Assembly (NCBI GenBank): GCA_015852425.1 | Contig: JAAAIG010000875.1 | Location: 1-13,577 of the forward strand | Source of the DNA: Gryganskiella cystojenkinii | Taxonomy: Eukaryota > Mortierellomycota > Mortierellomycetes > Mortierellales > Mortierellaceae | Length of the DNA: 13,577 nt | Reading direction: 5' to 3' | Notes under the pieces: model-generated | What the model was told of the DNA's origin: nothing | Databases searched by the model: none | Seen by the model: the letters and a program-made list of their open reading frames with translations, nothing else | Shown here: positions 1-8,377 of the stretch, in pieces | Layout of the letters: the number at the start of each line of letters is the position of its first letter | Numbering within the stretch: the first letter of the stretch is position 1 | Position numbers and translations under genes: made by a program

Positions 1-1507
1 CAAAGTTGCCTTTGCTCTCGCTCTTTTATTATTTTGATATTCACTGAAGGGGCGCTGCAGACCCTTCCTCGATATGGCTGCTTTATCCAAGGACTCGACT
101 GGAGCCGATTTCCTCTTTTTTATTACACGGACGTTCGCCACCTCTTCCCATCCGCGTCCGCGTCGTCCTCTTTGCTTGAACCGTATTGTCAAAACCTCAG
201 GGTCTTTCATACTCCCAACATCGCCGAGTCCAATTTCGACGCCGTTAACCAGATCCTGGTTCACAATCCCAGACTCGAGCATCTGACGTTCAACAGTGAA
301 CTACTTTCTTCTATCAGCAACATGAAGACTCTAATACTCCTCGAGACGTTGTCCAGTCTTGAACACTTGACATCCGTGACCAATTTGGAGTTTATGACTC
401 ATTCGATACATGACTGGATCTATCCTCTCCTGATGCGCTTGTCTCACCTCCATGATCTTGTAACAAGCTTTAGGTGGACCTCTACGGGCACGATAACTAC
501 CGCAGTGGCATCAACGCCACTGACAACAATGATGACGATCATGACGACGGCCTCAGTTTCTCGACTACAAAGACTCCATATCTGGAGCATGCGCCTCTCT
601 TCCCCGCCTGTCTTTTTACTCTTAATGATCTTGAAAAAATCCACTCCATTTCTGGAACGTTTGGAGCTGAATGGCGCAATTCTACAGGGCGTAATAGGTC
701 ATTATTTTGACGATGTTGTTGACAAGGCTGTGATCGAAGAGCTCGGTCAGGTCCTCCACACATCTTGTCCTCGTATTCAAGAGTTGATCATCCTTAGCAT
801 GCCTCTGGACAAGTCCGGTCTCGGTACATTGCTCGGTTTTGACATCGCCTTACCTTCGTCTCCGTCTTTGTCTACTTATTTTTTCTGTGCCGCCGAAACA
901 GAACAACCTGATTCTTGGCATTCTTCATCCCCTTCCACCTCGTCCTGGTTTGCGCTCTACAGAACACGCTCGAGATCCTGGCCCTCGATTCAAAGAAACG
1001 AGCACCCTGGGACACGGTGCCGTGTCTGTGTTCAACTCTGATCTGGATCCTTCATCATTCAAAAAATTGAAACGAGTGATTGTTCGACAATTGTTAGTCC
1101 GACTTGAGGACGTTTATTATGACGAATCTCTTGTTCTTTCCTCTTTGTCTAGTAGATCGCTCTCGTCGTCATCTCCTTCAGCACTATAAACAGCATCGGT
1201 GGATCTGGATCGTCGATGGATCCCCTGGGCCTCTAAGGACACGATTGAGAGGGTCGATTTCCATGTCGACGGAGAGCCTCTTTCAGGAAGTATTCACGGT
1301 CAAGACTGGTGCCCTCCGAGCGCGATGGCCGACCGAATGGATTGGTTTCCGATCCCACCGACCGACTACAGTGACTGGAACGAGCAAAAGAATCTCGAGC
1401 GCCAGAGAATTTTTCAAGATAAATACTCTCTTTATCATGCGTTGTTGAACGATTTGAACCTCATGCCGAGGCTTGACTGGAGTACGGTCAGATTTTTGGG
1501 AGGTTAA
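1..1507 (+). pseudogene. F-box/LRR-family gene remnant, 5' end outside the window
   Basis: The plus frame is open from the first base of the window to about 1041 (frame 1) and then continues as sensible protein in frame 2 to a TAA at 1505-1507. The first part has irregular leucine-rich repeats, with phrases such as NLRVFHTPNI, NPRLEHLTF, RLQRLHIW, FLERLELNG and CPRIQELIIL. The frame-2 part includes FKKLKRVIVRQL, LEDVYYD, RRWIPWASKDTIE and a C-terminus ending MPRLDWSTVRFLGG. The last motifs recur in the minus-strand copy at 8378-10109, which also keeps an F-box, so I assign this to the same family; no F-box is visible here. Frames 1 and 2 could be joined by an intron at 824-962 (GTACAT...CTACAG), but a TAA at 1187-1189 still interrupts frame 2. 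It is either a pseudogene or a gene with a second unrecognised intron. F-box/LRR proteins normally act as substrate adaptors of SCF ubiquitin ligases. Confidence 0.6.
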
Positions 1508-1586
1508 AACAAACTGCCAAGAACGGGTTCTTTTGTTGAAAGAGGCCTAGCAACAAAGCAACTATTTGAGGATGGTTGGGTCGTAA

Positions 1587-1592
1587 TTTATT
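1587..1592 (-). terminator. Candidate polyadenylation signal for the phosphatase gene
   Basis: On the minus strand this reads AATAAA, about 205 bases past the phosphatase stop codon at 1795-1797, in the 287-base tail-to-tail gap between the two convergent genes. The gap also has a 15-base T run at 1631-1645. The hexamer alone is weak evidence in a fungus. Confidence 0.25.
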
Positions 1593-1794
1593 ATGTACAA
1601 TGCCAGGATCTCTATCCATCGGCGTTTTTCTTTTTTTTTTTTTTTGTTTAAATCATCTCTATATCATTAACTTGTTTTGTTATGTCGGTCTAATCGTTAC
1701 TGCTGGTTATCTTTTATCGTTACAAACTCCTTTTTTTCGAGTTTTCAGTGAGATTTTCTGGGGAGTTTTTTGGTTGTTGTCGGGTTGCATGCTT

Positions 1795-4700
1795 TTATGA
1801 TCGGACATGCAGTCCACCGGCCTTGTCCGCGCCCAAGGTCTTTTCTTCCATACGCATCAACTCAGTCACGAACCCAATGTTAGGACACATACAGGGTCGT
1901 TGCGTCAACACATGTTGATAGGCCTTGTTCAGGGGCCAATGCAACTGCGTGATCAAGTACGCGATCGTCGCCGTCACCGACCGGGACTTGCCGGCCTTGC
2001 AGTGAACATAGATCGGAGATTCCTTGGAGGCGGCTAAATAAAGAAAGATAAAACATAAAGAAACAGTTAATATTTTTCTCCGCGTCGATCAGATCATATA
2101 ACGATGTTTAACAAAAGTGAAAAGCCGAAAATAAAAAAAAAACAATACATACCAATAATGTCAACTGCTTGCATCAAACCAGCGGAGACATCGGCCTCGA
2201 CGTGATCATAGACACCAATCTTGTGGTACTGGAACTGTGTCCGGTTCTGTTTCGATGAAACAATGAGATCCTCACATTCCGTCGCCATGTTCAGGATCCT
2301 CTTGACGCCCAAACGTTCCAAAGTCTGAACTTGATCCGCGTTCACAATCTCGGGTCCAAGGTACAGGAACCCGGGGAGGATACAAGAGATCTCCTGTTCA
2401 CCATCATCAAAGTTCTCTTCTTCGTCCTGGTGGTGATGATGGTGGTGTTGGTGATGTGAATATTGGGGCTGAGAATGGAGCGAGTCTGAAGATGAGTAGG
2501 TGCTCATGGCACGGTCCATAAGATCCGACTGATGATGGTATTGCGTGTTGTGGGTATCATTAAATTTTTGTTGATTGTGGTGGTATTGTTCAGGAGGGGA
2601 GGGGTACTGTTGCTCCGAGATCGAGTTCTTGAACATCCGACTGTTGTACTCTTGATGGAATTCTTGGCCGAGTTGACTGTTGTTGTTGTTGTTGAAGTAA
2701 GTGTTTTGAGACTGATGACGGAACTCATCCTCGTCCTCTTCCCGAATACTGGTCGTCGAGTTCAAGGTCCTGAGCGAAGACACGGACGGCTTCGAGTTCA
2801 AGGACAACATCGAAACCATACCACCAGCGGGGGCTGTCGTTGCAAGGGGGAAGTGGACGCTACCATTGATAGAGTTGGAATCCGCGGACCAACAGCTGCT
2901 CGATGTGCGATCTGTCGAGGCCGAGTGCGCAATCTCCATCGAATGGTTGCTAACAATGGACATGGCGGGTGAGAGCGTGGGGCCTGGAACTCCGCTGTTG
3001 GTCAAAGTGTTCGAAAGAGGCACCGTCAACCAGCTACCACCCTTGGCCGGTTGTTGCTGCTGTTGGCGCTGAGGCAATTGAGTGTTGATTGTGGGGATAA
3101 CCAATGGCTTCAAGTTCACCGTCTGAGATCGGTTCAATCCTGAGGGTCGTTGCAGTGATTTGGTGTTGAGAGAGAATAAACTCTCCCTGCGTGCTGGCGT
3201 CCTTTGCTTGGGGACGAACGACACTGAAGAAGTATTGATGGTCAAGAGCGAAGGTTTCCTGCTCACGGGCTTTTCTTGTTCCTTGGCAAGGGTCATCTCA
3301 ACGTCTTGGTCATTATTCTGGGTGGCGACGGGACCCATGTTGGGGGAGGAAGAAGGGGAAGCCGTCAAGGTCGCAGAGATCATGCCGGGTCGAACAAGAA
3401 ATTTTTCGCCGGCGTCCCAGGCATGGAAAGCCTCAAAGCCACCTTCAAGGTACCACACACGGACCAGCGCACCACCAAAGCAGCCTTGTCCGCCACCACG
3501 CTCCAGAACGTTCAAGAGCGTCCATGCTGCAGTCGCTGATCGACCGTACTCCTCAGGTCCAGCGCGCATATCCTGATCCAGAACAACGATATCATGGGGC
3601 TCACACTCTGAAGACGCGCCGCGCCAACTATCGAGAATCTGATGGTAAACATCCTTATCCGAGGGTATCGTGATAAAGGATTCGAGTGCAAAAGAAGAGA
3701 CTGCTCCTCCGCGACGGTAGCGTCTCATGAGAAGGGTGGGCAAGTTGATGTTGATGGATTGAGTAATCGAGACGGGGTAAAACTCTGGGTGGGGTCGAAG
3801 ATCCAGGATCAAGGGACGACGGGAGTATGAACCAGCACTAGCTCCGGCAGTCTCTTGATCGGATTGCTGGAGAAGATTGGCCAGCTTGGCAGCAGACATG
3901 GCAGAGGCGGGGAAGGGAAGCGCTTCTGACATTTCTGGAGCCACGATCTTGTCATTGATGCTGGTGACGTTGTTCAGGTATGAGGGTGGTGAAGAGGAGA
4001 GTGAGATGGCTGATGAAGATGGTGAGCATGAGAATGGGAAAGCCGGTGAAGAGGGCGTGATAGGTGAAGTTGAGACCAAGGATATTGAAAAAGGAGGCGA
4101 TAGTGTTGAAACCGAGTCTGGCGATGACGAAGGAAAAGAAGGCGGACAGGGTGAGACTGGTGTTGCCAGAATAGTGGTCAAAGTTGGGGGAGAGAGTCGC
4201 CGTTGTGAAGGCATGTCTTGGTCCTGCTCTATGGTCAATGTGGGGGTGATGGTGAGGGACAACGGCGGTAGTCGAGTAGCAATGTCGTTCACAAAGGTCG
4301 ATGAACCAGCATTCGAGCCTTGGAGGGCAGAGGAAGGATTGGATTGTGTTGAAAGAGATAAAAGAGGTGGTGGCGACAATAATGAGACCGATTGTGATGA
4401 GAGAAATGAAGCATCGCTTGTTCCTGGTCGTCCTGGATTTGTGGTAGCTAAAGCCATGTCTGTATCCATGAAGGCTGATGATAGTGACAGTGGCTGAGTT
4501 GTCAGGCAGGAGGCAGAGGACCCCAGGACGAATTCCGATCCCAATGTCGGATTTGTTGTTTTTGTTGTTGGTGATGATGGTGATGATGATGAGAGTGAGG
4601 CAGAAGAAGGTGGAGGCGAGGGCGTCCTTGAGGAAGGGGAGGAGGTGAAGGCTGCAGCTCTTGCGGCCGACATAGAGTTTCTTCCATAGTAGTATTTTTG

Positions 4701-5625
4701 AAGAGAGACGCGTTTTGAGGGAGATTTGCCTGGAGAAGTGGATGCGGATGAAGGGGTGCTGTGATGATGTTGATGGTATGAATAGTATCCGTCGTAGTGG
4801 TATGCAGATGGCGGGGTGAGCATAAAGGTTGTGGAGTGGTAAGGAGAGACAACATCGTGTGCTGAGGGTGCTGAGTGTTTGTTGTTCTTCTTTGCGACGA
4901 CACCCTTGATATGACTTGATCGGGGCCAGGTTCTTTTTGAGGATGGCGATGATGCTGCTGAGGAAGGAGGTGTAATGATGGTTGTCGCGGCTTTTGCTAA
5001 TACGAGATAAGATATGAATACAATTAAAACGTAGAGAGACAGAGAGAGATAGCACAGCATTAGTTACCATGCACCCATCTACACTTTTTTGCAGCAAAAA
5101 GGAAAAAAAAAAATGGCGGGAAACAGAAAAGAATGGAATTGAGACGAAAAAGGGAATAGGGAAAATTGTGTGATTGGTCGGGATTGAGTTTTTGCATGGA
5201 GATTGGGCGTCGAGTTCACTCCGCCAGTGTCCCTGTTCAGATGTCTATTCCTGGACATGTACTCATTGCCAGTGAGGGATGACTGGCTATTTTTATCTTT
5301 TTTTTTTCTCTCTCTTTCGGTTGCCTTCGTTGATGGTGATGTGATAGCTATACTTACATGACGAGGAGTGCTGTTGTTGTTGTTGTCGATTGCAATACGC
5401 CTGCGCCTGAGCTTGTCGACTGTGATAGCAACAATGGCTCAGTGTTGTTGTTGTGGCTGGCTTCTTTTCTGAGATAGGTCGATGGCAAGTACATTCGAGT
5501 GAATGGGCACTGCATGGGGATTCAGGTGAGGAAGGCGAGGAGGGTCGGTCATCGACGGGGCTCTGCTGTGACGAGGACCAACAACAGAGTGCATTCTGCA
5601 GTGACGAGGTCATGTTGTCGAGCAT
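1795..5625 (-). CDS. MAP-kinase-phosphatase-like dual-specificity phosphatase with rhodanese domain (three exons)
   Basis: Model: exon 1 5625-5358, exon 2 4996-2153, exon 3 2033-1795 (stop TAA); total 3351 bases, 1116 residues. Residues 1-90 are Ser/Gln/His-rich; about 95-470 are Ser/Thr/Pro-rich low complexity with many SP/TP sites. A rhodanese domain follows at about 480-615 (LILDLRPHPEFYPV ... WYLEGGFEAF); its active-site loop has no cysteine, so it is probably a docking module, and it carries a basic LLMRRYRRGG motif like the kinase-interaction motif of MAP kinase phosphatases. A His/Gln/acidic tract lies at about 930-955. The dual-specificity phosphatase domain is about 957-1105: YDH general acid Asp1020, VHCKAGKSRS loop with Cys1049 and Arg1055, then RPCMCPNIGF. 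Expected role: dephosphorylation of Thr and Tyr in a MAP kinase activation loop. ATG 5625 is the first ATG after a 411-base ATG-free stretch; in-frame ATG 5613 has better context (A at -3) and could be used. Domain calls are sure, exon 1 fairly so. Confidence 0.88.
2034..2152 (-). other. Intron 2 of the phosphatase gene (119 bp)
   Basis: On the minus strand it begins GTATGT at 2152 and ends TTTAG at 2034, with a TTAAC branch-point-like motif about 33 bases before the acceptor. Removing it joins ATT-G to CC-GCC, fuses VDII to AASKESPIYVHC and keeps one frame to the stop at 1795. Without splicing the protein ends before the catalytic cysteine, so this splice is essential for an active enzyme. 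Confidence 0.93.
4997..5357 (-). other. Intron 1 of the phosphatase gene (361 bp)
   Basis: The minus strand has a canonical donor GTAAGTAT at 5357 and an acceptor TATTAG ending at 4997, with a CTAAT branch-like motif about 60 bases upstream. Both sides are phase 1, so exon 1 (89 codons plus one base) joins exon 2 in frame. A second acceptor six bases further in (AG at 4991-4992) would keep the frame and remove two residues. The intron contains an ATG at 5060 in frame with exon 2, so an unspliced or internally initiated transcript could also be translated. Confidence 0.78.
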
Positions 5626-6036
5626 GTAATAAACAATGTAATGCGGCGGAATAGAGAACCCAGGAAGGAGTAGTAGAGTGCTGAAGTAAGGGAGTGGAAT
5701 AGGAAAGTGGGTGTTGAGTGGTTGCGTCTTTATGTGGTGTGTGAGCAAGTTGAGAAGCAAAGAGTCGTTTTTAGGGAATGAGAGAGTTTTGAATGAGAGA
5801 GAACGAGAGAACGAGAGCGAATGTGAAGGTATGAATCTAGGGAATGGAATGAGTTGTGGAGCAGAGTGGCAGTGATTCAATGCAGAATGAGAAAAGTGAG
5901 TAATTCAGAGAGTGTAAGAGAGAGAAGAGAAAGACGAGGCAAAGAAAAATAAAGCACTAAAAAAAATGCGCTCTTCCTGCTCAAACCCTGTCTGTCCGAG
6001 CCCTTTTTTGACAGGAGGGGCTGTACTTCTCTTTGC
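5626..6036 (-). promoter_or_regulatory. CT-rich, ATG-free leader/promoter region of the phosphatase gene
   Basis: In the sense (minus) direction this region is strongly pyrimidine-rich, from repeated GAGA on the plus strand between about 5773 and 5945. It has no ATG in any frame between 6036 and the start codon at 5625. CT-rich stretches near transcription starts are common in fungal promoters. No TATA box is obvious. The transcription start cannot be placed by eye. Confidence 0.45.
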
Positions 6037-7200
6037 ATTGAAATCCTTTACCCTTGTCGAGTTGGACAAAACAACAAACAATCTGCAGGTCCACGCTCTT
6101 CCTTCCCTCCAGATCGACCCTTGTTGCTCTATTGTTCACCATGTTTGTTCGCTCGAGGCAGTGCTCCCCTTTGTTATTGTTTGCCTTTTGCTTCATTTCA
6201 TTTGTTTGTTTTGGATCGTCTTCGACATCTTCAAACAATGAACAACAAAAAATTTTTGGGAAGGCCTTGCTTGTCGACTTGAGCATGGAGTGAAAGAAGA
6301 AAGAGAATCTTTCTGCACTTGACTCGCCACCCATATCTGCCCCCTTCCTCTCTCCTCCTTTCCTCTGTAATATGTGCGTCGCCGAGTCGTTTGGAACAAA
6401 GGAGTCTCCAGGTAGAAAAAAAACACATTCCCGGTCCATCGTCCATGGAGTCTCTTGTCCATATCTCTTTTCTCCTTTTCCCCTCCGTCCCTCCTTCAAG
6501 AAAAATATGGCCGATGATTGTAATTTCGGTGTGTGGGTGTGTTTGTCTAGCCTCTGTCTCCTGCAGATTTGCAATCATTCTCGTTTATTGTCCTTGTTCC
6601 CTGCTCGCCTCATAAATGATCAACGCCCAACAAAATTCAGAGCTGTCAAAAAAATCTTGCTTGGGCGTCATCCTGCTCACTGTGTATGTTTTTTTTAACG
6701 CCGCGCCAATCCTGGATATTTACCCCTCTGAGAGCTATCGAACGACCTAGGCAGGCAACCCGGAAGCAGCCTTCCTCAACAGGCAAGGCGTCTCTGGTCT
6801 TCAGCAAAAAAGGCTCTCAAAGCGAAGCAAATGTGAATTGAAGCAAAATTGAACCCTGCCTCGCCTCTCGTGAGTTTTTTTATTATTGTCCATCCGCTTC
6901 TGCAATTCAATTCTTTGGTTGAGTAGCACAAGGCCTTCTGTTTGAAAATGATAAAAATAAAAAGCAAAGAATCTCACAGGCACACACCACACACGAAAAT
7001 CAGATTGAATTGAAATCGGAACGTATTTAATCTAAAAAATTGAGTTTTCAAAAATAGATTTTTTTTGTTTGGTGGGTTTCCCTACCCCCCTGTTTCCAGC
7101 ACACATCTTTTTTTTTGTTTTCTCGTGCTCCTCTGTCATTGTCGATTTGTTGACCTCGACAATCTCTGGATGGGAGGTCCCACAGACGCTGTCATTTATC

Positions 7201-7284
7201 GTTGTTGGTGTTGTTGTTGTTGCTGTTGCTACTGTTGCTGCTGTTGCTGTTGCTTTGTTGTTGTTGTTGTTGTTGCTGTGCTGC
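7201..7284. repeat. Imperfect GTT/GCT trinucleotide microsatellite
   Basis: About 28 units of GTT with interspersed GCT (CAA/CAG on the minus strand), running from GTTGTTGGTG to TTGCTGTGCTG. In one minus frame it would read as Gln, in others as Asn or Thr/Ala, but no surrounding frame has convincing coding character. It is treated as a non-coding microsatellite. Confidence 0.85.
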
Positions 7285-8206
7285 TTGCGATCGAGCTGTA
7301 CTTTGACATCACCTTTCGTCTCCTCGTCATTTTCATCCCGCTTGGACACCCGCAACGATTCCTCACGATTGCTGTGCAGTAAAACGGATGCAGTGGCTGG
7401 GCAAAATAGTTTGATGTGCTAAGAAGACCAAAGGCCTGGAACACTCTTGTGTTTGTACAGCCTCTACTACATGCCTCGTTACTCTGGCATATTCCGGATT
7501 CATTCTTTTTTTGAAATACCACGGATACAGCACATCGTCAGTGGACAATATCTTTTTGACACTTGATCGGGCGTACTTCCAGCGAGATTAACCACACAGC
7601 CAGTACAGTTTATATACCCTGCGAAATAATGGGATGGGGGGGGAGGGACCCTGCACCGTCTGGCGCGTCGAAAAGTGAGCGGGTTCCCAGACCTTTTTAT
7701 TCAAACACGTTTCATCCAGGGTTGTTTTTTAAAGTCGCGCCAGGCTCAGATGGCTACTTCGATCACCCCGGACCCTCTGTTCAGCTGCTAACTGCATGGC
7801 GTCCAGCAACCGCCTTCTCGCAAAAAATAAAAAAAAAAAAATCTTTTCTTGAGAGCACTTTTTTTTTTCAAAACAAAGTTAATTGCGTTGCCATGCTGGG
7901 TTCATTTTGCTTCACACCTTTCTGGTTCTTCAAATGTTTCTACCGAGTGTCTGGGCGTAATTCTCAATTGCATGATGGTTCGAGGTCAGCAGCAGGGGTT
8001 CAAAAACGTCAAACGAGAAAGAGAAGGAAAGAATGTCTGGACTCTTTTCTTTTCTTTTCTTTCGGCAAAGATTTTTTCATTTTCTCGCGTGGCCCACGAA
8101 TTCAGAGTGTTGAGCTGAATCTCATCGACTCCAAGGAGGTCCGATCGATCCCTGACCAAGAAAACATTATTACAAAACAAGAGAAGAGCTGTGCCGGAAA
8201 CTGAGC

Positions 8207-8227
8207 TTTTTTTTTTTTTTTTTTTTT
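8207..8227. repeat. Poly-T tract of 21 bases
   Basis: An uninterrupted run of 21 T, the longest homopolymer in the window. It could be a promoter-type poly(dA:dT) tract or the remnant tail of a retroposed copy; neither can be decided here. Confidence 0.9.
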
Positions 8228-8349
8228 GGTCACCTTGACAGAACAGAAAAGGAAGACGGAAGAAAAAATTGTCTCACCGGTTCATTGTTGAGGATCGTCA
8301 CGAAAGATGTGAACGCGAGTTAATTTGTTTTTGTTGGCTGGTTTCATCC

Positions 8350-8355
8350 TTTATT
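8350..8355 (-). terminator. Candidate polyadenylation signal of the F-box/LRR pseudogene
   Basis: Reads AATAAA on the minus strand, about 25 bases after the stop codon at 8378-8380, which is a typical distance. It supports 8378 as the original end of the coding region. Confidence 0.35.
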
Positions 8356-8377
8356 TTTTGGGACTCGTCGCTTTCGC

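Larger units (their letters stand above)
6037..8349. other. Long intergenic region without a recognisable gene
   Basis: About 2.3 kb between the divergent phosphatase leader and the 3' end of the F-box pseudogene. Open frames exist (for example minus 5981-6574 and plus 7563-8204), but they start only with TTG, are full of homopolymer-derived residues and resemble nothing I know. Visible content: T and A runs, the trinucleotide array at 7201-7284, a TATATA at 7611-7616, a TTTTC pentamer repeat near 8045-8060, and three GCGCC/GGCGC-type G+C patches near 6705, 7660 and 7735. It probably holds the distal promoter of the phosphatase gene plus decayed sequence. Confidence 0.5.

Noticed and set aside
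3877..4497. 206-codon plus-strand frame, Glu/Gly/Asp-rich
   Set aside because: It is antisense to the Ser/Pro-rich segment of the phosphatase; TCN and CCN codons read backwards give GGN and NGA-type codons. No independent support.
3952..5097. 381-codon open frame on the minus strand
   Set aside because: It overlaps exon 2 of the phosphatase in another frame and reads Ser/His/Ile-rich nonsense; the open frame follows from the biased codon use of the Ser/Pro-rich region.
5981..6574. 197-codon minus frame upstream of the phosphatase
   Set aside because: It starts at TTG, has no recognisable motif and is basic and irregular in composition, in a region with strand-biased base content. It could be an unrecognised exon but cannot be supported.
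6725..6775. Possible tRNA T-loop (GTTCGA) on the minus strand
   Set aside because: No cloverleaf arms, anticodon stem or matching A/B box spacing could be laid out.
7032..7355. Minus frame with Asn and Ala/Thr repeats
   Set aside because: The repeats are the translated GTT/GCT microsatellite, the start is TTG and the flanks show no family resemblance.
6700..7740. Three GCGCC/GGCGC motifs resembling E2F/MBF-type cell-cycle sites
   Set aside because: Short motifs far from any mapped start; the same type of motif occurs within the phosphatase coding region, so chance is likely.
7563..8204. 213-codon plus frame after a TATATA
   Set aside because: It starts at TTG and runs through poly-A and poly-T tracts that give KKKK and FFF strings; no similarity recognised.
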